From: Euborellia annulipes
Lineage: Eukaryota > Arthropoda > Insecta > Dermaptera > Anisolabididae
NCBI GenBank assembly: GCA_023213315.1
Contig: JAKCPI010009283.1
Location: 19,022 to 83,021 of the forward strand
Length of the DNA stretch: 64,000 nucleotides
Reading direction: 5' to 3'
Made by a program: the position numbers and the translations under genes. Numbering within the stretch: position 1 is the stretch's first letter; each line of letters begins with the position of its first letter. Positions 45,776-57,095 of the stretch are shown piece after piece. Under the pieces are notes generated by a model, which was not told the DNA's origin, made no database searches, and worked only from the letters and a program-made list of their open reading frames with translations.

Positions 45776-46269
45776 TTGGACCCTGTTAAGCATTAGTGTG
45801 TCAAGCGGCAGCTACCGAGATTTGAGAAAATTAACATTAAAGCTTTTTGTTTTCATTGGATTATATGGAACCTGTTATGCAATGGTGTGTCAAAGACCAA
45901 AAAATTCAAAATTGAGTTAAGCACGGAATATTGTTTCAAATGCTTTAATTAATAGTATTTTTTATGAAATATGTCCTAAAAAAATTTATATTTAATGTTA
46001 CTTGCACAATTGACAACAAAAATTATATATAATCCAATGAAAACAAAATACTTTAATGTTGATTTTCTCAAAACTCGATGTTTGGTCTTTGACACACCAT
46101 TGCATAACAGGGTCCATATATAATTTTTTAGTAACATTAAATATAAATTTTTTTAGGACATCTTTCATAAAAAATACTATTAATTATAGCATTTGAAACA
46201 ATATTCCCTGCTTAACTCAATTTTTAATTTTTTGGCGCTTGACACACTAATGCATAACAGGGTCCAAAT
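45775..46269. mobile_element. ~495-bp foldback with nested inverted ends
   Basis: The outer ends ATTGGACCCTGTTAAGCATT and its inverse (aatgcataacagggtccaaat) enclose a second inverted pair (ggaacctgttatgcaatggt / accattgcataacagggtcc). Both pairs share the GGACCCTGTTATGCA..TGTGTCAA end, so one copy appears to have inserted into or duplicated within another. It is non-coding. Confidence 0.65.
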
Positions 46270-47870
46270 AAATGAATAGAGAGAGACCTAAAAGTTAGCT
46301 TTATACCAAATGTAATTGACTTAAAAATTGTGATTAGGCTATTAACTAAAATAAATATTTTTTTTTAAATTAGCCAAAAATAAAATAGTATTTTTTTAAA
46401 TATGTATGTGTATATGGAAATATTAATCACATGTCAACTATGCATCTAATTTTCTTCATTTGAGATGACCACGAAAGCTACAGTTTGTGTCTCAGTTAAA
46501 GCTTAACTCATGGGCTTTTCTACATGATTTCTAATTGTCTTTTATAATATAATTTTGATAAACCTCCGTGGCTAAAATCTAGAAAACTTTATCTAATTCA
46601 TTTTTATAAAATCAATGAAATAATAACATCTAAAAAAACGCATTAACTTTGACACTCACTGTAGGCCTATATGAAACATCAACAGAAATTATTAAATTTT
46701 TTGTTTTGTTAGTTACCTCTGCTTCCCCTTCCCAACTATTCTTTTATTAATCACACTACACCCATTTAGACTTCTCATAGTTAGATAGCTACATAATATT
46801 AATACAGTAAATTTAATTAAACCCTCAATGCTCTGAAAAAAATAAAACAATTCTGAGAGCTCGCTAGAAAAAATTCCAAATTTCTAAGATGGTCTTAATA
46901 GCTAAAAAAATAAAATAAAATGAACTATGTAGCAGAATGGAATGTTTGAAAAATTCAATAAAAAGCTGGGAATGTTTTCCGAAGAAACCAAAATAACAGA
47001 AATAACTATAAAAGAAAATATTTTTGAAAAAAAAAACTGTTATAAGTCATTTTCGCCCTTTATTTTTGAAAAACTTCAATTAATCCAGTCTTTTAGAGAT
47101 TGTTTAACGCTGAAATAACTGCGTTATAAAATAACAGTGAGTATGGTGTCAATTTTTTGAAAAAAATAAAAACACTATTGAATCTTAGAAGGATTCATTC
47201 CTTTTTGGTTGTTAATGAACCTTGACATTTAGGAATAAGACAAAATAAACATATTAATTGAGTAAGGGTAAAGGAACTTCAATATTATAGGAAATATAAA
47301 TAAATAAATAAAGAATTAGATAAATGACAAGGTCTTAATAAAAATTAATGTAGATATTTGTTATTCAAATTCAATTTCTATGAATTATTTCCTGATAGGC
47401 TAAATTAATTTGTCATTATTATTTATAAATAAATAAAATATTAATTTATTTTGAGCCTGAATAATTTAAATAAATAAAATATTAATTTATTTTGTGCCTG
47501 AATAATTTAAAAATATTTGTGTATCGTTTATAGTCTCTATATGGCCTAAGATACCAAAAAGACTTAAAAAAAAATTTAATTTGATTTTTCTTTCGGCTTC
47601 TGACCAAAATTAATAATTGAAGAGACTTTGTGAATATTAAGATACTCTAGCCATACATTTATTTAAATTACTGATTATTATTTTAAATAAATTTTAAAAA
47701 CCACGGTTTAGGAGCCCAGAGCTAATGGAAGGGATGGAAGCTAATTTATTTATTTGTAGACTATTATTTATTTAATTTGTAGAATTTTAATTTTTTTGTT
47801 TAATTAATTTTAAGAAATTTATCCAGGATAATAAATTCAAAAGAAAAGCCTAAGTATAAAACAAAATCAA
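46270..47870. other. No gene seen; SINE tail at 47.53 kb
   Basis: AT-rich intron DNA. 47520..47580 has the shared SINE tail (tctatatggcctaagatacc). tttattttgagcctgaataatt is duplicated at 47.45 and 47.49 kb. Confidence 0.4.
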
Positions 47871-47877
47871 ATAAAAA

Positions 47878-48548
47878 AAATCTGGTGTGACTGGTCGTAC
47901 AGCACACAACTTTCTCTTACCTTAGGTAATCGAAAGTTGTGTTCTATGCTTGTCACACCAGATGTTTTTGTGTCAAGCTATATTTAGTTTCCGCCAATAT
48001 ATTAGAATTCAAGAAGTAAAATTTATAAACATGGGAAATATTTATATTTTGTTACCATTTCTTTTATCTTTCCTATGAAGCACAAGAGTAAAGTCTGCTT
48101 CAAACAATTTTGAGGGCAAAATGAAAATATACATTTGAAAGAGCATCTAAAAAATAATTGATTTTTGAATTTTAATCAAAATCGTTGGAGCAAATTTTTA
48201 GAAAATCGAAACAAACCTAAAAAGCATCGGTAAAGTACAGTACTTTTACCGATTTTGTTCAAAAGCTTGTGTACAATTTTGAGAAAATCGAAAAAAAGTG
48301 AAAAAGTACATCAGTAAAGTACTAGTAACTTAAATATAAAATTTCAGCCTCATAACTCAATTCCTTCATGCTTAAAATTGAAAACAGACACACACACAGA
48401 CAGACCATGTCGCGAAAACCATTTTTTTGGATTCAGGGGACCTCAAAACGTGTATATCCATCAAAATCTCGACATCGAATTTTTGACATGAATCCAATAC
48501 TTTATCTCTAGATATATTAACATATATATAGAGGTAAGAGAAAGTAAT
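47878..48548 (+). repeat. Hairpin-family repeat, full-length reference copy
   Basis: An 88-bp palindrome (47878..47966, aatctggtgtgac..gtcacaccagat) is followed by the full body and the 3' end (tctagatatattaacatata, gaggtaagagaaagt). An inner duplication (gaaaatcgaaa.., 48.20 and 48.28 kb) adds about 90 bp. CTTTCTCTTACC in the hairpin and GGTAAGAGAAAG at the 3' end form an inverted pair. Confidence 0.8.
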
Positions 48549-48549
48549 A

Positions 48550-49800
48550 TTAAATACAATGCCTATATGTATGCCAATATGTAAACAAGAAGATTAAAAA
48601 ATGTCTAGTTTCATTGCAAAAATATTAATATTAAAGATTCAAAAAGAAAAGAATTCCGTACCGTCGAAGGTGGGCTTTGAAATTGATAATAAATAAATTG
48701 AAAAAATTGGTTGCTCTTTCTTTTTACCTGTCATCAGGTTCTAATTAGTCATTTCAACACCTAATGACAGAGAAAGTGTTAAAAAAAATTTGTTAAAGTT
48801 TTACAAATTATTTTCTTTCTAGTAACTAAAAAAAAAAATCCTAAAAAGTAGGCCTAAATAAAAAAAAACCCTTCGACAATATTTGAATTTAAAACTTTTA
48901 ATTAGAATATTTTTTATCAAGGTAAATAAATAAATAATTCCGTCCAGAAAATTAAAGAAATTTAGATTTCTATAATAAAGATGACTATATTTTTGTGAAT
49001 AAATAAAAAAAAAAGAAATGATAATTGCCAAATATTCTTTTGGTAAATATTTTAAATTTACTTTCTTCATTTGGTGGTGTTGAAATTATAAAACAAAATC
49101 ACTTCAAATATTCACTAATCAAGTATTTTGAATAGAATTTAAATACAAAACGTTCTTATACAGTATATCCATACATTCAAATAGATTTAATAAAAATAAA
49201 ATTTATTTTAAATTTTGAAATTGAATAATATAATAAGAAGAAGAAGTGGAAAACCAGCAGTTAAAATCGCTCCACCTGATGTCTTTTTATTTGGCAGATA
49301 TTTCGAAACGCATATCGTACAAAATCCGTGCCGTGTTTAAAATTTAACATACATGTTAAACAATAGTAAACAACAAATATTTAATACAATAATTGCTGGC
49401 TTTTCACTTCTCTATTTCTTGAATTCTTCTCATCTCAGATTTTCAAATATTCATTAAGCATTACTTATTGGTTATTTAATTTTCACAAAAAAAAAAAAAA
49501 AAATCACTAATCACTATTCACTATGAAATTGAAAAAGTTCAACATTTATTTTACCAAAATAGTAAATAAAATTTATTAATTGTAATAGAAGAGATAAAAT
49601 CAAAAAGGAATGGTTGGGAATTTCAATGCGCTCCGAAATCAAAAATACGAGAATTGTCAATTTAATCAAGAAGAATAGAGTGAATGTCAATTTGGAATTT
49701 GCAGTTTTAAAAGGAATAACAGTTAAGACTTGATCACTCAATTCTGTATTAATTTGACATTTGATAAATTCTCGGGATTAAGCGGCGGCATGTTGATAAA
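48550..49800. other. Intron DNA next to exon 1
   Basis: AT-rich, with poly-A at about 49488..49502. 49245..49400 has a degraded Penelope-like flank (ttatttggcagatatttcga). No coding frame is convincing. Confidence 0.4.
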
Positions 49801-49807
49801 TTCGCCC

Positions 49808-49842
49808 CACGTGTAACAAGGATGGCATGGCACCAACACGTG
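49808..49842. promoter_or_regulatory. Two CACGTG E-boxes just inside the intron
   Basis: CACGTG at 49808..49813 and 49837..49842, 133..167 bp downstream of the exon 1 donor, in a GC-richer stretch (49785..49850). Two more lie upstream of the ATG. The sequence is palindromic, so strand is not defined. Confidence 0.45.
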
Positions 49843-49974
49843 TCCGCTTTGTATACAAACACACTCGTGAAATTTATGGTTATGAGAGCAATCTATTTTG
49901 CGGTGAAAGAGATGGGGTATGGGGACCTGGGAAATTTATGGCACCTATTTAAAAGGCAATAAAGGGGGACTCAC

Positions 49975-50674
49975 CGACGCCAGCAACGTGGATTTTCTTC
50001 ATCCAAGGGTAGATGACTCTGTCGCCGGATTCAGAACCACCGTCGTCGTGGAGATCGAGTTCATCGTCAAGTGATGCATCCTCGACGTCCATATCGTCAT
50101 CCTGAAGCCGATGTGTTTGCTGTTGCTGTACAAGATCTTGTAATGCTGTTCCAGGACTGGTTGGTGCTTGAACTGGGACTGTAGGTGCTGCAGCAGCAGG
50201 CGGTTGTTGCTGTTGAGCTGCAGCTTGTTGAGGACTCGCACTACTTGGTTCAGTGGGCGCTGTCTGCAGCGCGCAGGGTTGCGCTTGTAATCCGGCGGCG
50301 GCTACAGCTGCAGCTGCAGCCGCCTCGGCCATACCATGCAGTTGATGTTGTTGGTGTTGTGGATGCCCATGATGTGGATGTGCATGTGGGTGGTAATAAT
50401 TGTAATTATATCCAGGCGATGCATATTGCGCCGCGCTTTGGTGGTGGTATTGTTGATATTGGTGGTGCTGGTGGTGTCCAAAGAAATCACCTTGCGCGAT
50501 ATAGTTGCTCTGGCTATATTCCTCACTCGGAGGGAATTTGGGATCAACGACAACGGGTTGTTGGTGTTGTTGATGATGATGGGGAGCTGCTGCTGGATGC
50601 TGATGCAGCTGATAGGCAGCGGTGGCCGGCGCCTGACCGCCGCCCGAAGGGCCGCTCATCAGGAACGACGCCAT
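49975..50674 (-). CDS. Dfd: Deformed (Hox4) exon 1: N-terminus to hexapeptide
   Basis: This encodes residues 1..233 plus one base. The start is the first in-frame ATG (50674..50672), in a strong context (G at -3, G at +4), and gives MASFLMSG, the expected Hox4-type N-terminus. The frame runs further upstream only from a TTG. Blocks in order: DPKFPPSEEYSQSNYI (44..59), a conserved Hox4 motif; a His/Gln/Tyr-rich region (66..115); poly-Ala (118..127); a Gln/Pro/Ala region (149..190); an acidic stretch (191..218, DDDMDVEDASLDDELDLHDD); and YPWMKK (222..227), the Exd/Pbx-binding hexapeptide, then IHVAGV. The donor GTGAGT follows at 49974. The exon is far more GC-rich than its surroundings. Confidence 0.96.
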
Positions 50675-51060
50675 CGCCCGGCTCCGCAAGACTGCCGCCT
50701 TTCGCGCCGCCGCCACTCGTTCTCCGCCCCCGCTTAGTAAATGCGCCCCGCCCACCGCCGCCCAATTAGCATACCACGTGACGGCCCTCAACCAATTAGA
50801 GAGCAGCTACGTCACCGTCCATGATGGATGGCTCGACGGTGGCGCCCCACGCGGAACTCATTCTTGCCAGGGCTAAACAAACTCCTCGTGTATTTCAACG
50901 ACTTGCACTCGGGATCCCGGGCCTGACTGAGCACCAGTTGAGTCGTCGACTCACGTGATACGGGGCGCCGCCCCCTTAAGCTCCGCCCCTTGTGAAAAAT
51001 CATCCAACCTCCGAGAAAAGCTTTCGCAAAAATTACCAGCGCTAGAAAGAAACCAATCAT
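50675..51060 (-). promoter_or_regulatory. Dfd: Dfd 5' UTR / promoter-like GC-rich block
   Basis: The block is GC-rich against AT-rich DNA on its far side. It contains CCAAT on the plus strand at 50762, 50792 and 51053 (the first two are CCAATTAG, which also read TAATTGG, a homeodomain site), GC-box-like CGCCCCGCCC near 50744 and CTCCGCCCC near 50981, and CACGTG at 50775..50780 and 50952..50957. No TATA box is evident. The transcription start is not determined. Confidence 0.6.
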
Positions 51061-52095
51061 TCATTTCCTTTAAAGAACTAAATTCTATTTTTTTTTCTGA
51101 AAATTCACTGAGAAATTACAACATTTTTACTTAAATTTATTAACCTCCTTCAATTCTCCAAATTATTACTTAAAATGTAAATAAAATCACTTTTTGATAG
51201 TCTTAAAATCCTTTATTCAATATTTAAAGAATGATCTTATGTGTAGAATATTTCAATCAAATTTAAAATATTAGGCCTACTTTATAATGCTTCAATAAGA
51301 GATCAACTACGTCAACAGAATAATAATAGGTAAGTGGGAATAGTTTTTCAAAATTAAAAATAAACTAAATATTCATAAAAATATATACTAATATAGGCCT
51401 ACTTAACACTGATGGGGGAAGTACTTTTCATTTGATTTTATTAAATTGATTAATTTAAATTTAATTTCTTAAAGTAGGCTATAAATACTAGCATGTTATT
51501 AGTATTATTTTTATTATACAGAATAAATATTTAAAAATCCGAAGAAATGTGGTAAAGATTTTTTTGTAGGATCAAATGTTACTGTATTTAAAAGAATTTT
51601 GTTCAAATAAATTGTGTTATCGAAAGGCCAAAAATATGTATCAAGTATTTGAAAAAACCAAGTGATGTTTCTGAGGAAGAAAGAGCGCGTCAGACGCTCA
51701 AAATGTTGACAACAAAATATTAAATTTTTTATGTTAATTGATCGATTTCTAGCTAGGCTAATTATTAAATTTGTAAAATTTTCATATTTTTCTTTATTAT
51801 AAACATAATAAACGGGAGTATGTTTTGTAATAGCGCTACTAGTTACTCCAAAGAAGAGGGTTTTAATTCTTTATTTCCCTCTAATAGTCCTTTACTAATA
51901 ATTATTAATGATTTATAGCTACATGTCCAGCTGGCTTTAAAGGGGTCCATTGATTAGCAAACCCTTCTCTCTAAGTATTTCAACTCTTTTACAAAAATTT
52001 GTTTTTAATGAAATTTGAATATGAATGTAGTGAGAATGGTATGGTCATGTCGAAAATTTCTTGATGCCATGAGTAATCACTATATATCTAGAAAA
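51061..52095. other. Upstream intergenic DNA, nothing recognised
   Basis: AT-rich. No coding frame or repeat boundary. In arthropods the next gene upstream is usually Scr, with mir-10 between. Neither is seen in this window. Confidence 0.45.
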
Positions 52096-52105
52096 ATTAT
52101 TTAAA

Positions 52106-52700
52106 AATCTGGTGTGATAGCACACAACTTTCTCTTACCTTGGCTAATTGAAAGTTGTGTTCTGTGCTTGTCACACCAGATTTTTTGTGTCGACATATAT
52201 TTAGTTTCCACCGATATAGATGTATTAAAATTCAAAATTTATAAACATGGGAAATATTTATATTTTGTTACCATGGAAACCATTTCTCCTATCTTTCCTA
52301 TGAATTACAAGAGTAAATTATGCTTCAAAAGATTTTATATGGCAAAATGAGAATATACATTTTAAAGAGCATCTAAGAAATAATTGATTTTTAAATTTTA
52401 ATCAAAATCGTTGGAGCAAATTTTTAGAAAATCGAAACAAACCTAAAAAGCATCGGTTTACCGATTTTGTTCAAAAGCTTCGTGTCACGTCCCAGAGGGG
52501 TGCGTAGCATAAATGTAAAATTTCAACCTCCTAGTTCTTTTCGTTCTTGAGATATTTTGTTCAACAGACAGACAACAGACCATGTCTCGAAAACCACTTT
52601 TTTGGATTCAGGGGACCTCAAAACGTGTATATCCACCAACATGGAATTTTTGACATGAATCCAATACTTTCTCTCTATATATTAACATATATAGTTAAGT
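52106..52700 (+). repeat. Hairpin-family repeat, near full length
   Basis: A 5' palindrome (52106..52183, centre cttaccttggctaa), full body, ggattcaggggacctcaaaa and aatactttctctctatatat are all present. Confidence 0.8.
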
Positions 52701-53100
52701 GAAAGAAAAAATGTGAAGTAACTTGTAATGTTAGAGCTAGTCTGCGTGTTGATCCTTTGAATGGGTCGAGCCGTCATTTAAATTAAAATTTTTTACTATT
52801 GAGTGACTTCTATAATAAGAATAATAATGGAGTATGTGTTCGTACGTGACAGGAAGTCAGTGGTTTGGTGCATGCTTATGCTGGAGAATCTCGGTTTAAT
52901 CTCACTAACAAAAATATTTGAAGTCTAACATCAAACTTCAAAACTCACAAAATCCATTCCATTAAAATTTTAAGTGAACAAACTCATTCAAACTTAATTT
53001 TTAATTACATATAGAAGACGTAGCAGCCAAGGAAATTAAGTAAAAAACTATTTTATATTAATTATTATTTAATATTATTTTATTTAAAATTAATTAACAA
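52700..53100. other. Intergenic DNA; weak SINE-like head at 52.85 kb
   Basis: gtcagtggtttggtgcatgc and gaatctcggtttaatctcac are loosely A/B-box-like. The rest is AT-rich. Confidence 0.3.
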
Positions 53101-53215
53101 TTAAATGTCCTAATGAAGGTCGTGATTAGCGACCGAAACGTCGACAATTAATAATTAAATAAAAGTCTTTTATTTAATTTCCTTGGCTGCTATGTCTCCT
53201 ATATCCAAATTAAAG
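53000..53215 (+). repeat. Penelope-like fragment with a hammerhead-like core
   Basis: gtagcagccaaggaaattaa (53.03 kb) returns inverted at 53.18 kb (tttccttggctgctatgtc). The core 53110..53142 has stem I TGTC/GACA, CTAATGA (one core base changed), extra A, perfect stem GGTCG/CGACC, GAAACGTC. The architecture is intact, but the core change should abolish activity. Confidence 0.55.
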
Positions 53216-53229
53216 TCTACAGCCTCTTT

Positions 53230-53940
53230 TCATCGGTATTTTAATTTTTAATTTTCATAAACAAATAAATGTCTTTTGAAATTATAGAAAAGCAGAATCA
53301 AATTTTAGAAAAAAAAATTTTGAATGCGAGTTTCATAACTGCATTCAATTTTCTCCCGAATATTACTATAGGAGAATTTATATAATTTGATTTGATTCAC
53401 TTTTAAAACATGAATAAACAAAAAAATACATTTCACTGTGGAGAATGCGAGTTAGAAAATTAATTCAAACTATTCTGAAAATCAAAAATTAATTAACAAA
53501 TTTTAATAATTAAAAGAAATTCTCCAATAAATGAATTTTTTTTTTTAAATTTCAAGCCCTTTATTAAGTAGGCCTATAAATAAATCTGATAAAAAAATTA
53601 AATTAATTTAAGCGAAATCACCTGTCGATAAATATTTATATAGTCTTTTTTTTAACATCCAACCATTTGCCATAACGCTTCTACTTAATTAATATCGAGT
53701 TCATCAGTTGTTAAAAAAAAAAAACTATAATAACATATTGTAGGTATCACCTATGTGGAGTGGAGGTGATTAAAAGGAGGGACCATTAAGGAAGCAACCT
53801 GTCCTCAGCCTGGGGCAGACCTTATAAATGGAAATCTTATCACCTTCTCTATATACCGTAGATAAATCTATATTATCTTCACTAATAACAAAAGATAATC
53901 GGAGAAGTAAATAAAACAATATATGGTATGATTTACTTAG
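53230..53940. other. Intergenic DNA, no gene seen
   Basis: 53735..53880 is a small unique, less AT-rich stretch (gtggagtggaggtgattaaa, agcaacctgtcctcagcctg). It is a weak regulatory candidate. Confidence 0.35.
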
Positions 53941-53944
53941 ATTA

Positions 53945-54105
53945 ACCAAGATTTTTTTATCAAATTTATTTATATTTTACTACATTGTCTCCTTGTAAAT
54001 CTACTTCTCATATTATTGCTCCCATCTCATCAAGGAGACTATGTAGAAAAATAAAAATAAATTTGATAAAAAATGTCTTATACCTTGGTTAGGTCGAAAA
54101 CTTTA
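53945..54105. mobile_element. Small foldback (~60-bp arms)
   Basis: aaccaagatttttttatcaa..tttactacattgtctccttg returns inverted as caaggagactatgtagaaaa..ttgataaaaaatgtcttata..ccttggtt. It is about 160 bp long and non-coding. Confidence 0.6.
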
Positions 54106-54620
54106 CAGACCACCCTCGTATATGTAAATCTCTTTGGTCGTTTATAATATTTAATAAACTACGAAATTTAATTATTTTCACATGTTTTAAATGTCAATTA
54201 TCTTTAGTAAAAAAAAAAAAAAAAATCGGGAAGGTCTTCACCTAGACTTACTCGAATACTCTACAAATGCGTGTAAATACATTAATCGGAACATGTAAGT
54301 TTTTTCAAAAATCTCGATATTAGTAATTTTTTTGTCATATAATGATAAATTACTCTATTTTAAAAAGTGTAATTTATTTTATTATTTTTTATAGCCTACA
54401 ATTTGAAAAATTGTAATTTATCTTAACTTGACAAACACTACAAATTTCAAAATATTTGAAAAAAAAAATCATTAGGAATGTACCAGTTGACATATTTACT
54501 CCAAAAGTTGATACAAATCTACAATTTTAGTGTAAGAAGTTGATTATTCGCATTAGCAGTAGAATAGTTCAAAATTGAAATAAAAAAAAAAAAAAAAATT
54601 ATTATTTAAAAAAGTCAATT
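54105..54620. other. Intergenic DNA, nothing recognised
   Basis: AT-rich with poly-A runs at 54.21 and 54.58 kb. Confidence 0.4.
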
Positions 54621-54624
54621 CCAA

Positions 54625-54750
54625 TCTTCCTTTGACAGCATGACCTCCTGTGATTGGAACAAGCTCCCTGCGTCTATCTTCCCCAAAACCTACAATCTTG
54701 AGACTTTCAAGTCTAACCTCAACAGGCATCATCTCAGTTCGCGCAGTTGA
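54625..54750 (+). pseudogene. LINE reverse transcriptase C-terminal fragment
   Basis: The frame gives SSFDSMTSCDWNKLPASI then NLETFKSNLNRHHLSS and a stop. The pattern W-N-x-L-P..S/T-F-K-x-x-L is the usual end of CR1/Jockey-type non-LTR reverse transcriptases. Everything upstream is lost (5' truncation). The 3' UTR probably continues to about 54.84 kb, ending in an A run. Confidence 0.75.
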
Positions 54751-54899
54751 GTTCCTCTTTTATGCTTCTCCTTTTTTTCTTGGCCGCATGTGACCACTGG
54801 ACATCATAGGTCTTCGAACCTTATGCATCCATAAAAAAAAAGCCGATTTTGTGTTATCACCTTAAAAATTTGATTAAGTAATTGTTAATTTGTTTACTT

Positions 54900-55010
54900 T
54901 TTTACTCCAATCTCCCAACAGAGGATAACACCAAACACAGAGAGACGGACATTGGCGATGTTTGAACATTTTCACGGTAATTGGGATTTGAACTCGAGTT
55001 GTGTAGCTTA
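54900..55010 (-). repeat. SINE fragment, relative of 21.06 kb
   Basis: gacattggcgatgtttgaac and tgggatttgaactcgagt match the reversed SINE head at 21.07..21.15 kb. The A-box half is missing. Confidence 0.5.
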
Positions 55011-55750
55011 AAAATTTCTAAGAAATAAAAAAAAGATTTGATATTTGATTTTATTTATAATAAATGTAAAAATGATTTGTTTTTAAAATTTGCATTCCGT
55101 TATCCCAATATAGTCTAACAGAAAATGAATGAAGAGTCTATCCAGCAGCTGACATTTACAAGACATATCGCTAACAATAATAAAACACCCTCCCCTCAGC
55201 CTTCTATTAATATTTTCTTAAATCAAAATCAGAAGAAGAATAAAAACCATTTTTATACATTATGGACAAACAATGACACCTTATCAAATTATGCTAATAA
55301 ATTTCCTTCATTATACTTTCGGCACACGCAATGATAAATTGCTTTAATAGCAAAAATACTTGACGAGCGACGAAAAGAAGAAGACGAAGAAGAGAAGGTG
55401 GGGGAGGGGGGGGGGATTGAAGATCTGACATTTGTTAAGTCATCGTTTGTTCAAAGAAAGAAGTTTTGATTAGGTGAGAAGATCTTCCGCCACTATGGCC
55501 ATGGTAATTGAGATGATATGCTCTATTATCCGCATGAAAACATTTAATAATTAAATGGACGAGTTTATTAGTGCATAAGAACAGGAACTAATGACATCTA
55601 GCCATGAGGACAAATCTATACAAATTTCTTTCTTTTTTTTATAATTTTATTTTAGTGGAAGTACGAATTTGAATTATTATTTTATTAAGAGTGAAAAATT
55701 AAGTTAATAAAAATAAATTGGCAGTAGCAGCCAAAAAATCAATGATCTGG
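55010..55750. other. Intergenic DNA; unique stretch 55.46..55.62 kb
   Basis: 55460..55620 is unique with TAAT/ATTA sites (atggtaattgagatg, ttaataattaaatgg, gaactaatgacatctagcc). The 69-codon frame at 55125..55334 (MNEESIQQLTFTRHIANNNK) has no recognisable domain and is probably chance. Confidence 0.35.
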
Positions 55751-55751
55751 A

Positions 55752-55781
55752 AACGTTTCGGTCCCTAAGAACCATCATCAG
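55752..55781 (-). ncRNA. Minimal hammerhead-like core
   Basis: Minus strand: CTGATGA, extra T, stem GGTTC/GGACC (one G-U), then GAAACGTT. All core bases are kept. The flanks give only a short stem I. Confidence 0.45.
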
Positions 55782-55789
55782 TCATTTAA

Positions 55790-56123
55790 TTGAATATAAG
55801 TTGCTGAGAGTCAGTCAAATGAACAATGAGTATAGACATATAGTTATTTATAATTGAACTGTAGCCTATATGTATAACATCGATAAAAGCAATCGCCAAC
55901 TTCATCACGTAGTCTCATACCCTCATATAACCAAGATTGTATAATTGTTGCCTTGTTTTTGTTTGAACTTTATGATGTTTTGCCTTCATTTTGTTTTATA
56001 TATTTTCTAAAGGGTTATATTTTATAAATTTTAGGTCTATATTTTTATATCTCCATGTATTTTGGTTAATGTTTGTATTGTATTGAATTTGTTAATTGTG
56101 GTTTTTGTGTTGGTTTTTTTATT
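55790..56123. other. Flank of the LTR element
   Basis: AT-rich Penelope-like trailing sequence and unassigned DNA up to the target duplication. Confidence 0.35.
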
Positions 56124-56127
56124 ATGT

Positions 56128-57095
56128 TATAACGTGCAAAGTCACTTATCATTGGAAACATCAATAAAGGTAGACAAAATTAGTTTAACAAAATTTTATT
56201 TTTATTTCATATTTTTATAACATATAAATGTCATTTAATTGGCAATTAGTGGCAATTAGTTATTTAATGTACCGGTCGTTGGCTTCGCAACAACGCCGGT
56301 AAGATAGGGGTGTATTCGAGTATCTGTCTTACGCTTCTATGAGACACAAAAGCCTTGTTTCGTATTTATAAATTGTTGTACTAATTTAAATTTATTATTT
56401 TAAAATAATATCAATAATTGTTTACTAAATTATATTTAGAAAACGAGTTTATAGTTTATTATATATGCAAGTTAATTAAGGGGGAAAGGGGAAAAACATA
56501 ATTATTGACTCATCTTTAGTTGATGATGGTTGATTGGAGTCGCAGCCTCCAGTTGGTCCAGGAAGAACTCGTACCGGCTCTTTTCAAGGGCCCATGGCCA
56601 CTGGTAGTCGCATTGGAGAGCCACCAGGATTCATTTGTGATGCATAGCATCATCCTCTGGATAATGGTCCAGGGAGAGGATTGAGGCGAGTTACCCCACT
56701 ATCAGGGTGCTTGGGGGAGGCATAGCCTCATAATAAACTTTTATTAAATATAGGAAAACAGGGCCTATTTGGGGAGGCGATGTGCCTGCCTTGAAGGCGG
56801 GTAGCCAATTAATATTATTTATTTTATATAAAATTAATTACTAATAATAATATTAATAGTTTAACAATAAATTGAAATTAAAGCTAATTATCCCCTAATT
56901 GGGATTGTTGATCTGATTTAATAATTTATTAAATAAATTATTAAATTATTTGTATATAGAAAAAAAATTAATGAAAATTAAATAATTAAAGATTATTTAA
57001 TTTTCACTTGAATATTCGTGGGGATAAAAATTCTCCGGGTCCAGATAAAGAGAAAGAGGCCAGGAGAAAATGCCCATATGGCTTTGACCATTATA
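56128..57095 (-). repeat. 3' LTR (968 bp)
   Basis: It matches 61478..62436 end to end with scattered substitutions and small indels. A TTTATT cluster near 56.2 kb gives AATAAA on the minus strand, close to the LTR 3' end. The 146-codon plus-strand frame starting at 57008 straddles the LTR edge and is not a gene. Confidence 0.9.

Larger units (their letters stand above)
8694..49974 (-). other. Dfd: Dfd intron 1 (41,281 bp, phase 1)
   Basis: The donor is GTGAGT at 49974..49969 and the acceptor CAG ends at 8694. The position, just after the hexapeptide and before the homeodomain, is the usual Hox intron site. Most of the length is repeat-derived and no host gene is nested inside. The unique stretches listed separately are the places to look for enhancers. 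Confidence 0.93.

Noticed and set aside
48660..48790. Another hammerhead core (ctgatgaca on the minus strand)
   Set aside because: CTGATGA is present, but no stem II and no GAAA at the right distance.
50185..50769. Plus-strand 194-codon and 133-codon frames over exon 1
   Set aside because: They are antisense shadows of the GC-rich Dfd exon; the minus strand carries the conserved Hox motifs.
50675..50791. 39-residue N-terminal extension of Dfd
   Set aside because: It begins at TTG, has no Hox similarity and lies in the GC-rich promoter block. The first ATG gives the expected MASFLM start.
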